From: Candidatus Limnocylindrales bacterium | GTDB lineage: Bacteria; Chloroflexota; Limnocylindria; Limnocylindrales; CSP1-4 | Length of the DNA: 8,723 nt | NCBI GenBank assembly: GCA_031292335.1 | Contig: JARLHH010000388.1 | Span: 1-8,723, forward strand | Direction: 5' to 3' | Shown here: positions 1-5,245 of the stretch, piece after piece | How the letters are laid out: every line of letters begins with the position of its first letter | Numbering within the stretch: the first letter of the stretch is position 1 | Program-made: the position numbers and the translations under genes | Notes under the pieces: model-generated | What the model saw: the letters and a program-made list of their open reading frames with translations, nothing else | Told to the model about the DNA's origin: nothing | Database searches by the model: none

Positions 1-102
1 CTCCACGGCCCCGGACGTGTCGGCCGCCACGGCGTCGAGCGCCGTCTGGGCATGGGGGAGGAGATCCTCGTCGAGAGGCTCGGAACGGCGTCCGGTACGC
101 AT
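1..102 (-). CDS. Partial CDS, N-terminal 34 residues of an unrecognised protein
   Basis: An ATG at 102 opens a frame that stays open for 34 codons to the window edge. The peptide begins MRTGRRSEPL and continues with an acidic, leucine-rich stretch and then an Ala/Val/Asp-rich helix-like stretch. It starts only 8 bp after the stop of the PIG-L deacetylase on the same strand, so it is probably the last visible member of the same operon. No strong Shine-Dalgarno is seen; the start rests on position and open frame. The N-terminus faintly resembles the leader of cytosolic trypsin-like (S1C) proteases, but 34 residues are too few to name it. There is no signal peptide or membrane segment in the visible part. 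Confidence 0.5.
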   Translation of the reverse strand, partial: MRTGRRSEPLDEDLLPHAQTALDAVAADTSGAVE

Positions 103-110
103 CTGCGGCG

Positions 111-962
111 TTATACCACGCCGCGGAGGTCCGTCTCCTGCTTGCCCCGCACCGGCGGGGGATCCACCCGCACGAACGTCTCCCAGCCCATGAACCGCTC
201 CACCATCTCGCGCGGCGCCGCGGCCCAGCTGCCATCGCGCATCTGGCTGGCATGGGCCGCCAGCGCGGCGAGCTTCCGATCCAGGACGCTCCGAACGTCC
301 ACGACCGTCGTGATCTCCTCGTCCGGCCGGGCAAGCTCGACGAAGCGCCGCTGCTGGAGCAGGTCGTCCTCCGTCGGCGGGGCGGCGGCGGTTGCGGCAT
401 CTCCCCGAGCTGCGGCAAAGGATTCCTGCAGGCGGCCCAACTCGGCGAGGCCGCTCCGGGGAATCGCCTGGTGATAGAGGACGCGCGGGCCGCCCGGACG
501 GCGCGCCGCGCGCCGGTACGCCTCGGTGGCGCGAGCCGAGATCGTGACGTGGTCCGGGTGGCCGTAGATGCCGCCCGGATCGAACGTCAGCACGACGGCC
601 GGACGCAGCTCCGCCATGATCGCCTCCAGCCGCCCGACGACCTCCTCGGGGTCGGCGTTCGCGAAGCAGTCGGCCGGGCGCGGCCAGTTCTCCATCCCGC
701 TGTCGCGGTAGCCGAGAAAGATCGGCTCGCCGACGCCGAGCGCGCGCATCGCCTCGCGAAGCTCACCGTGGCGCAGCTCCCGGTCGAGCTCGCGCGCGCC
801 GGCCTGCCCGCCCAGGTCCCCGTCGGTCGCACAGACCAGGTTCGTCGGCACGCCGCGCCCCGCCGCGAGCGCCAGGACGCCGCCCACCCCGAAGGTCTCG
901 TCGTCCGGGTGGGCGAAGATCGCGAGCAGGCCGCGCGCCGGCTCGGTCGGCTGGTCGGTCAT
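111..962 (-). CDS. PIG-L family zinc-dependent deacetylase (MshB/Mca-like)
   Basis: A 283-aa protein of the PIG-L/LmbE family, which uses one zinc ion to remove acetyl groups from N-acetylglucosamine-type sugars or to cleave related amides. Motif AHPDDE lies at residues 17-22: H18 and D21 are expected zinc ligands and D20 the general base. The second motif GHPDH is at 134-138, with H138 the third ligand. The family segment GYRDSGM is at 84-90, as in mycothiol enzymes MshB and Mca. The length fits. No signal peptide is seen, so it should be cytosolic. The start is ATG 962, 34 bp after the proC stop; the frame is open further upstream but that part lies inside proC and precedes the family's N-terminus. 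The upstream SD is poor. The real substrate is unknown: a mycothiol or bacillithiol role would need the partner genes, which are not in view. Confidence 0.9.
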   Translation of the reverse strand: MTDQPTEPARGLLAIFAHPDDETFGVGGVLALAAGRGVPTNLVCATDGDLGGQAGARELDRELRHGELREAMRALGVGEPIFLGYRDSGMENWPRPADCFANADPEEVVGRLEAIMAELRPAVVLTFDPGGIYGHPDHVTISARATEAYRRAARRPGGPRVLYHQAIPRSGLAELGRLQESFAAARGDAATAAAPPTEDDLLQQRRFVELARPDEEITTVVDVRSVLDRKLAALAAHASQMRDGSWAAAPREMVERFMGWETFVRVDPPPVRGKQETDLRGVV

Positions 963-996
963 CCCTGCGAGGCTCGGGGGCGGGTGGCCGCGGGCG

Positions 997-1860
997 TCAT
1001 CGACCCGCCGGGCGATCGGTCGCCGCGGCGGACGCTTCGAGCTGCTCGCCGAGCTCCACCGTGCGCCGGTAGGCCGCCCAGACGGCCTCGGAGAGGACGG
1101 TCCGGAGACGGCCCGATTCGAGCTCATGGAGCGCGGCGGCGCTCGTGCCGCCCGGGGAGGTGACCATGTTACGGAGCACGGCCGGGTGCGTCCCGGACGC
1201 CTTCGCGAAGAGCGCGCTGCCCTCCAGCGTCTCGACCACCAGGTCGTGGGCGACGTGGCGCGGGAAGCCGAGGTGGACGGCCGCATCCACGAGCGCCTCC
1301 ATCACGAGGAAGACGTAGGTGGGGCCGGTGCCGGAGACGGCGGTTGCCATCGCGACCATCTTCTCGTCGTCCACCTCGATCTCGACGCCCAGGGTCGCCA
1401 GGAGCGCCTTCGCCTGTTCGCGCTGCTCCGGGCTCGTCTCCGGGGTCGCATACCAGACCGTGATCCCGCGGCCCAGCTGGGCCGGCGTGTTCGGCATGCT
1501 GCGAACGAGCTCGCGGTGCCCGAGCAACCCCTCCAGCGCCGTCGTGGTGGCGCCGGCGATCACGCTCAGGACCAGCTGGCCCGGCCGGAGGTGCGGCCCG
1601 ATCTCGCGTCCGACCCGGGGCAGCATCTGCGGCTTCACGGCGAGCACGACCACGTCGGCGCCTTCCACTGCCTCCACGTTGCTGGCCGTGACGCGGATCC
1701 CGTGCTGGGCGGCGAGCTCCGCGCGCCGGTCGGCGCGCGGGTGGCTGGCGACGATGCTGGCGGGCTCCACGAGCCGGCCACGAAGAAGCCCGGCGATCAT
1801 GGACTCGGCCATCACCCCCGTGCCGACCGTGGCGAGCGTGCGTCCCTGGAGCGGCGACAT
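997..1860 (-). CDS. proC: Pyrroline-5-carboxylate reductase
   Basis: A 287-aa enzyme that reduces 1-pyrroline-5-carboxylate to L-proline with NAD(P)H, the last step of proline synthesis, in the cytosol. The N-terminal Rossmann fold shows GTGVMAES at 13-20, AVKPQML at 74-80 and RSMPNTPAQLG at 120-130. The all-helical C-terminal dimerisation domain carries SGTGPTYVF at 176-184 and the family signature around SPGGTSAAALHELE at 235-248. Length and domain order are those of a complete enzyme. The ATG at 1860 lies 10 bp after the methyltransferase stop; a GGAG at 1874-1877 next to that stop is the only SD candidate, 13 nt away, so translation may partly depend on coupling. The last 15 or so residues are an Ala-rich, probably unstructured tail. 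Nothing in the neighbours is proline-related, so the operon looks like mixed housekeeping. Confidence 0.97.
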   Translation of the reverse strand: MSPLQGRTLATVGTGVMAESMIAGLLRGRLVEPASIVASHPRADRRAELAAQHGIRVTASNVEAVEGADVVVLAVKPQMLPRVGREIGPHLRPGQLVLSVIAGATTTALEGLLGHRELVRSMPNTPAQLGRGITVWYATPETSPEQREQAKALLATLGVEIEVDDEKMVAMATAVSGTGPTYVFLVMEALVDAAVHLGFPRHVAHDLVVETLEGSALFAKASGTHPAVLRNMVTSPGGTSAAALHELESGRLRTVLSEAVWAAYRRTVELGEQLEASAAATDRPAGR

Positions 1861-1870
1861 GCGCGCGAGT

Positions 1871-2830
1871 CTACTCCAGCGGCTCTGCCTGCCCCGAAAC
1901 GAGGAAGAAGAAGCGTCCCGTCCTCGCGACCTCCACGTGCCCGAAGCCGAGCGAGCGCATGACCGCGGCCACGTCGTCCGGCTCGTAGAACACCTTTGGG
2001 ATCGTGAACGTGCGCCCGTCCGCCAGCCGTCGCTGCGCGAGGTCCGGAGCTGGCGCCTCGGCTCGCTCGCGCGTGCCCGATGCCGGATCCTCGAGCGAGT
2101 CGATCATGGCGAACGTGCCGCCCGGACGCAGCCAGCGCAGCGCAAGCGCGAGGAACTCCGCCAGCCGGGTCCTGGGCACGTGGGAGAGCCAGAAGCCGGC
2201 GAAGAGGCCGTCCACGGGTCGATCCGGAGCAGCCCAGGCATCCCGGACGTGGAGATGTGCCCGGAGGCCGTGGGCCACCAGGCGCGCGCGGGCGAGGTCC
2301 AGGGGCGCGGACGCGGCGTCGTACGCGTGCAGCTCGCCCTTGGTCGCCAGCAGGGCGGTCCACCAGCCGGTGCCCGCGGCAAGCTCCACGATCTCGCCGC
2401 GGACCGGGAGCCGGTCCAGCCAGGTCGTGGCACGGTCCAGCTCCATCTGCCAGGCCAGGTCCTGCACCGGGCCGTGGGCATACCGGCCGCGCCGCAGGTA
2501 CCAGTCGTCGTACTCGACCGCCCGGGCCTCGTAGTACGGCACGAGCTCTTCCTCGTGCGTCGGGGTGGCGGGGACGGCGGCTGACTCGGCGCGGGCGCTC
2601 GCCGTGCGGGCCTGCAGCGCCGCGTGGAGGCGGAACCGGACGAACGGGTTCGAGTCGGCACGGGCGAGGCAGTCCGGGCAGAGCCGCGCGAGCGTCGCCA
2701 GGTCGTCCGCGTCCCGGGGCTGCCAGGTCAGGCCGCACCACAGGCAATCGAACGGGCGGGGCGCGCGGGTTGTCGCGTCGGTGGACGTGCCGGTCGCCGA
2801 GGCGCGGCGCGCGGGTGCGCCCTCGCTCAC
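1871..2830 (-). CDS. Class I SAM-dependent methyltransferase with N-terminal zinc-ribbon-like segment
   Basis: A 319-aa protein in three parts. Residues 1-60 hold two Cys pairs, C29-x2-C32 and C51-x2-C54, a likely treble-clef or ribbon zinc site. Residues 61-97 look like a linker. Residues 98-319 form a class I methyltransferase: motif I VELAAGTG at 148-155, acidic D171 after the second strand for the SAM ribose, LRPGG at 234-238, and a C-terminal beta-strand region. It should transfer a methyl group from SAM to an unknown acceptor in the cytosol. The start is a GTG at 2830 whose GTGA overlaps the stop of the upstream BtuF-like gene, so the two are probably translationally coupled; no separate SD is visible. 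A start after residue 29 would cut off the Cys pairs. The acceptor cannot be read from sequence: small molecule, RNA or protein are all possible. Confidence 0.88.
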   Translation of the reverse strand: MSEGAPARRASATGTSTDATTRAPRPFDCLWCGLTWQPRDADDLATLARLCPDCLARADSNPFVRFRLHAALQARTASARAESAAVPATPTHEEELVPYYEARAVEYDDWYLRRGRYAHGPVQDLAWQMELDRATTWLDRLPVRGEIVELAAGTGWWTALLATKGELHAYDAASAPLDLARARLVAHGLRAHLHVRDAWAAPDRPVDGLFAGFWLSHVPRTRLAEFLALALRWLRPGGTFAMIDSLEDPASGTRERAEAPAPDLAQRRLADGRTFTIPKVFYEPDDVAAVMRSLGFGHVEVARTGRFFFLVSGQAEPLE

Positions 2831-3702
2831 TCGACCGGGACCCAGCCGCCGGGCGGCGCGATGTCGACGAAGCCGGCCGGGTCGAACAGCTCGGCCAGCA
2901 GCTCGATCCCGTCGATCACGCGCGGACCGGGGATCCCGAAGAAGGCCGCGTCGAGGGCGAAGACCTGGCCGCGCCGCACGGCGTGCAGGCCGCTCCAGCC
3001 CGGCGGACGCGGCAGCCGGTTCCAGGCAGCCAGCGCACCGGCGAGGTCCGCGCCGCCCGGCATGAGGAGCAGCATCTCCGGATCCAGGTCCCCGACCTCA
3101 TCCCAGGTCGCACGCGCCGCCGCCTCGCCATCGCGACCGAGCAGGTCCCAGCCGCCGGCCCGGCGGATCTGTTCCGGAACCCAGCGGCCCGCCGCGAACG
3201 GCGGATCGAGCCACTCCAGCGCGACGACGCGGGGCGGCGCATGGCCTGCTGCCCGCCGCTCGAGGACGACCTCCTCGACGTCGGCGAGGCGCTCGCGGAG
3301 GATCTCGACGAGGCCCAGCGCCTCGTCCTCGGCGGAGGTCATGGCACCGATCGTGGTGATCGAGTGGAGAATCCCCTCGACGGTCGTCGGCGCGAGCGTC
3401 ACGACGGTCGGCGCACCGCGGCGGGCTCCCGCCCGTTCATCCGCGTCGGGCGTCCGGAGACGTTCCGGGCTCCACGGCCCCGGCACGAGGATCAGGTCGG
3501 GCCGAAGCTCCGCCACCAGCGCGTCATCCACCTCCAGGGGAGCGGATCCCGGACCGGGGCTGAGGTCCCCGGCCCGCGCGACGACCCGCGGGCCGGCCGC
3601 GTCCGGGACCTCGCATGCGTCCGTGATGCCGACGAGGTCATCCGCGAGCCCCAACGTGCAGAGGATCTCCGTGGCTGCGGGGAGGAGCGAGACGATGCGC
3701 AT
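2827..3702 (-). CDS. BtuF-like (cobalamin/Fe-siderophore type) substrate-binding protein without signal peptide
   Basis: A 291-aa protein of the TroA/BtuF fold (COG0614-type). The start RIVSLLPAATEIL (2-14) is the hallmark of this family, followed by GITDACEVP at 25-33, ALEWLDPP at 161-168, GRWVPEQIRRAGG at 172-184 and DLDPEMLLLMPGG at 205-217. Bilobed members bind vitamin B12 or iron chelates for ABC uptake. This one has neither a signal peptide nor a lipobox, and no BtuC or BtuD gene is nearby, so a periplasmic transport role is doubtful; a group of cytosolic relatives of unclear function exists. The Cys-containing segment I would expect after the first lobe's last strand is replaced by a Pro/Arg-rich stretch (73-95). 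The ATG at 3702 has GGAG at 3707-3710, 4 nt upstream. The next gene overlaps its stop by 4 bp. Confidence 0.82.
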   Translation of the reverse strand: MRIVSLLPAATEILCTLGLADDLVGITDACEVPDAAGPRVVARAGDLSPGPGSAPLEVDDALVAELRPDLILVPGPWSPERLRTPDADERAGARRGAPTVVTLAPTTVEGILHSITTIGAMTSAEDEALGLVEILRERLADVEEVVLERRAAGHAPPRVVALEWLDPPFAAGRWVPEQIRRAGGWDLLGRDGEAAARATWDEVGDLDPEMLLLMPGGADLAGALAAWNRLPRPPGWSGLHAVRRGQVFALDAAFFGIPGPRVIDGIELLAELFDPAGFVDIAPPGGWVPVE

Positions 3703-3719
3703 GGCGCTCCGGAAATGGA

Positions 3720-3751
3720 ACGACCGGCCGTCCGGGTCGGGGGCCGGTCGT
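3720..3751 (-). terminator. Stem-loop between ferredoxin and BtuF-like genes; possible weak terminator
   Basis: Perfect 10-bp inverted repeat, arms 3720-3729 (acgaccggcc) and 3742-3751 (ggccggtcgt), around a 12-nt loop. It sits 77 bp after the ferredoxin stop, and its last arm ends 17 nt before the BtuF-like ATG. On the minus strand it is followed by TCCATTTCC, which is T-rich for this genome but not a true U tract. It may end or attenuate ferredoxin transcripts, or be leader structure in front of the BtuF-like gene. Confidence 0.45.
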
Positions 3752-3827
3752 CAGGGTTGCCGCGGCGGCGCGCTGGCCGCCGGCGAATGCGTGCGGACGG
3801 TGGACCGGCCCGCCGGGGGCCGGAGCA

Positions 3828-4115
3828 TCAGGCGGGCTTGAGCGTCTCCAGCATGGCGCGCGCGGCGGCCTTGTCCGTGAACCAGAGCGCGTTGAGCGGC
3901 GTGTACTGGGCCCAGCCGGCCGGCACCGACTCCTCCGGATAGATCGCGTTGACCGGGCACTCGGGCTCGCACGCGCCGCAATCGATGCATTCGTTCGGGT
4001 CGATGTACAGGGTGCGATCGACGCCTTGCTCGAAATGGATGCAGTCGACGGGGCAGACGGCCACGCACGCCTGATCCATCACGTCGACGCACGGCTCGGC
4101 GATCGTGTAGGTCAT
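3828..4115 (-). CDS. fdxA: 7Fe ferredoxin ([3Fe-4S][4Fe-4S])
   Basis: A 95-aa soluble ferredoxin of the actinobacterial/mycobacterial FdxA type, a low-potential single-electron carrier in the cytosol. Cysteines are C9, C17, C21, C25, C43, C46, C49 and C53. By the family pattern C21, C43, C46 and C49 bind the [4Fe-4S] cluster, and C9, C17 and C53 the [3Fe-4S] cluster, with C25 extra, as is common in this subfamily. Both CPV turns (CPVDC at 21-25, CPVNA at 53-57) are intact. The C-terminal 35 residues, with W68, Y71 and W78, are the usual helical tail. The start is well fixed: GGAGGAG (complement of 4125-4131) lies 9 nt before the ATG. Redox partners, for example a cytochrome P450 or a 2-oxoacid oxidoreductase, are not in the window. 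Confidence 0.96.
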   Translation of the reverse strand: MTYTIAEPCVDVMDQACVAVCPVDCIHFEQGVDRTLYIDPNECIDCGACEPECPVNAIYPEESVPAGWAQYTPLNALWFTDKAAARAMLETLKPA

Positions 4116-4124
4116 CTGAAAAGA

Positions 4125-4131
4125 CTCCTCC
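4125..4131 (-). promoter_or_regulatory. Ribosome binding site of the ferredoxin gene
   Basis: GGAGGAG on the minus strand, 9 nt before ATG 4115. One of the strongest SD sequences in the window, consistent with high expression of a small electron carrier. Confidence 0.85.
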
Positions 4132-4198
4132 GCTCATGGTGCGTTCGTGCCCGCCGCGTCGCCACCGGTGCCGGTGATCCCGCGCGAAACGGAGGGTA

Positions 4199-4212
4199 CC
4201 ACCCGCGGGTGG
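4199..4212. repeat. Perfect 14-bp palindrome upstream of ferredoxin
   Basis: ccacccgcgggtgg is its own reverse complement. It lies 84 bp upstream of the ferredoxin ATG and 40 bp past the stop of the 59-aa ORF. On the minus strand it is directly followed by TACCCT, a mediocre -10-like hexamer. It could be an operator for the ferredoxin promoter or a short terminator hairpin; in DNA this GC-rich it may also be chance. Confidence 0.35.
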
Positions 4213-4252
4213 CAGTCGGCGCGGGCCCGAGCGAGCACCGCGCCGCGGAAGT

Positions 4253-4432
4253 TCAGAGCCAGCGCTTCGCGACGAGAGGCGTCGGGCCGGCGGGCTGATG
4301 GGACTGGGCTGCGGTCGCCCGGCCTTGGCCGGCGTCGCCGTTCGATCGAGGCGCGGGTCCCGCGCCCGTGACGAGGACGTAGCCGAGGAGAACCGACGTG
4401 ATCAGGGCGACGACGCCCCGTTCATGGCGCAT
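4253..4432 (-). CDS. Small predicted single-pass membrane or exported protein, 59 aa
   Basis: A short frame from ATG 4432 to TGA 4253. The peptide starts MRHERGVVAL, then residues 7-24 form one hydrophobic helix (GVVALITSVLLGYVLVTG) behind a positive N-terminus (R2, H3, R5). A polar Ala/Pro/Gln/Ser-rich tail of about 35 residues follows, ending in KRWL. This looks like a membrane anchor or uncleaved signal with the tail outside; I see no lipobox. Support: a consensus GGAGG 6 nt upstream, a hydrophobic segment of the right length placed directly after the start, and otherwise unexplained space between two genes on the same strand. It lies 137 bp upstream of the ferredoxin. I do not recognise a family, and no function can be assigned. 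Confidence 0.5.
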   Translation of the reverse strand: MRHERGVVALITSVLLGYVLVTGAGPAPRSNGDAGQGRATAAQSHQPAGPTPLVAKRWL

Positions 4433-4438
4433 CCTGCG

Positions 4439-4443
4439 CCTCC
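4439..4443 (-). promoter_or_regulatory. Ribosome binding site of the 59-aa ORF
   Basis: GGAGG on the minus strand, 6 nt before ATG 4432. It is the main reason to believe this short frame is translated from that start. Confidence 0.5.
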
Positions 4444-4532
4444 ACGCGATGGCCGCCGGGCCGGCGGTGGGCGTGCCCCACGCCGATGAGTTTGCCGCGC
4501 CCTACTTATCGCCGCATTTACTCGACGTTCCC

Positions 4533-4553
4533 GGTCGCCGTCCGCCGGCGACC
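4533..4553 (-). terminator. Stem-loop downstream of the YHS gene
   Basis: Perfect 8-bp stem, arms ggtcgccg (4533-4540) and cggcgacc (4546-4553), loop of 5. It begins 37 bp after the YHS stop. No T-run follows on the minus strand (GGGAACG comes next), so it would be a Rho-type or weak terminator. The bases 4489-4527 just beyond it are relatively AT-rich for this genome and may hold the promoter of the 59-aa ORF, though no good -35/-10 pair is clear. Confidence 0.4.
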
Positions 4554-4590
4554 TCGCCCGAGTCTCCGCGCCCGGCAGGGCACGGCGCGG

Positions 4591-4764
4591 CTACATGCCG
4601 TGGGGGGTGTAGGCCGGGTCGAGGTAGGTGTCCGGGTCCTCGTCGAAGTCGAGCTTGCAGCCCTTGCCGCAGAAGTAGTAGGTCGTGCCGTCGTGCTCGC
4701 TCGTCAGGGTCGCCGTCTCCGTGTCGACCTGCATGCCGCAGACCGGGTCGATCGCGACTGCCAT
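4591..4764 (-). CDS. YHS domain-containing protein, 57 aa
   Basis: A single YHS domain makes up the whole protein. It has DPVCGM at 6-11, then YYFCGKGCKLDFDEDPDTY at 29-47, with Cys C9, C32 and C36 as probable metal ligands. YHS domains occur alone or at the N-terminus of copper-exporting P-type ATPases and in multicomponent monooxygenases, and are thought to bind soft metals such as copper. The frame is open far upstream (to about 5199 and beyond) but that part is antisense to the DksA-like gene. The ATG at 4764 has a perfect AGGAGG (complement of 4772-4777) 7 nt before it, so the start is secure. It is divergent from the DksA-like gene, and its promoter overlaps a strong dyad at 4802-4816, which suggests metal-responsive control. 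No transporter is adjacent. Confidence 0.92.
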   Translation of the reverse strand: MAVAIDPVCGMQVDTETATLTSEHDGTTYYFCGKGCKLDFDEDPDTYLDPAYTPHGM

Positions 4765-4771
4765 GATGCCG

Positions 4772-4777
4772 CCTCCT
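4772..4777 (-). promoter_or_regulatory. Ribosome binding site of the YHS gene
   Basis: AGGAGG on the minus strand, 7 nt before ATG 4764. It decides the start within a frame that is open much further upstream. Confidence 0.85.
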
Positions 4778-4801
4778 GGGTGCCTCCGGTCTCGGGCCCG
4801 G

Positions 4802-4818
4802 TACTCCCCGGGAGTATA
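4802..4818 (-). promoter_or_regulatory. Putative YHS promoter -10 box overlapped by a perfect dyad operator
   Basis: tactccc, c, gggagta (4802-4816) is a perfect 7+1+7 inverted repeat. On the minus strand TATACT (complement of 4813-4818) is a 5/6 match to the -10 consensus and runs into the dyad. The -35 region is poor, as in many activator- or repressor-controlled promoters. A transcript starting near 4805 would have a leader of about 40 nt before the YHS ATG. The TA-C-rich/G-rich-TA layout resembles operators of CsoR-type copper repressors, but assigning a regulator is inference. A TATACG at 4815-4820 on the plus strand could serve the divergent gene. Confidence 0.5.
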
Positions 4819-4854
4819 CGGGCGGGGGTGCGATGCTCGCAGGGGCGGCGTAGC

Positions 4855-5202
4855 ATGGACGGCGTGACTGCAGACACCGACCGGATCGCCGTCGCGCGTG
4901 CGCGCCTCCAGGAGGTGCGAGTGGATCTCCTCGCCGAGCTCGGCGAGGAGATCGAGGCGCCCGGCCAGATGACATATGGATCGCAGGCCGCCGCGGCCTC
5001 GCATGTCTTCGCCCAGCAGCGTGACCTTGCCCTGCGCGAGCAGGCCGAGCGTCGGCTCCACGCCGTCGACCACGCGTTGGCGCGCCTTGCCGCGGGTACG
5101 TACCCGATCTGCGAGACGTGCGGCGCCGCGATCCCGCCCGAGCGCCAGGAGCTGGTCCCGTGGGCAACCACCTGCGTCGCGTGCGGCAGCCACGCGCATT
5201 GA
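4855..5202 (+). CDS. TraR/DksA-type C4 zinc-finger protein
   Basis: A 115-aa protein. An N-terminal helical region (about 8-80) is rich in charged residues and Ala, as in the coiled coil of DksA. The C-terminal zinc finger has C86-x2-C89-x17-C107-x2-C110 with the family text GTYPICETCG (81-90) and LVPWATTCVAC (100-110). DksA/TraR proteins bind RNA polymerase at the secondary channel and modulate initiation. The coiled-coil tip lacks the acidic Asp pair of true DksA: the segment before RDLALRE reads YGSQAAAASHVF. It is therefore better called DksA-like, with an unproven effect on polymerase. AGGGG at 4841-4845 is 9 nt before the ATG; an in-frame GTG at 4864 is an alternative. The coding sequence contains a perfect 30-bp palindrome (4924-4953). 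It is divergent from the YHS gene and 43 bp upstream of the dehydratase. Confidence 0.9.
   Translation: MDGVTADTDRIAVARARLQEVRVDLLAELGEEIEAPGQMTYGSQAAAASHVFAQQRDLALREQAERRLHAVDHALARLAAGTYPICETCGAAIPPERQELVPWATTCVACGSHAH
4924..4953. repeat. Perfect 30-bp palindrome inside the DksA-like gene
   Basis: The half gatctcctcgccgag (4924-4938) is followed without spacer by its exact reverse complement (4939-4953). It encodes DLLAELGEEI, residues 24-33 of the DksA-like protein, about 70 nt after its ATG. In mRNA it could fold into a strong hairpin of at least 13 bp. A function is not known. Confidence 0.9.
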
Positions 5203-5245
5203 GCGGACTCTCCCGCCCGGGGCTCAGCCACCGGCGAACGTGCCT

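Noticed and set aside
963..1286. Extension of the PIG-L frame into proC
   Set aside because: Arg/Ser/Pro-rich translation within the proC coding region; the PIG-L HPDDE motif normally lies close to the N-terminus, which fits ATG 962.
3470..3483. 14-nt direct repeat ctccacggccccgg, also at 1-14
   Set aside because: One copy is in the BtuF-like gene and one in the left-edge partial gene; GC-rich, short, no flanking similarity, so probably chance.
2080..3942. Long open frame on the plus strand (about 620 codons)
   Set aside because: It is antisense to the methyltransferase, BtuF-like and ferredoxin genes, which show clear family motifs. Its translation is Arg/Pro/Gly-rich with no recognisable domain, a normal side effect of high GC.
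4976..5245. Extension of the dehydratase frame upstream to an ATG at 4976
   Set aside because: It would overlap most of the DksA-like gene, and the translated part has no similarity to the PLP enzyme family.
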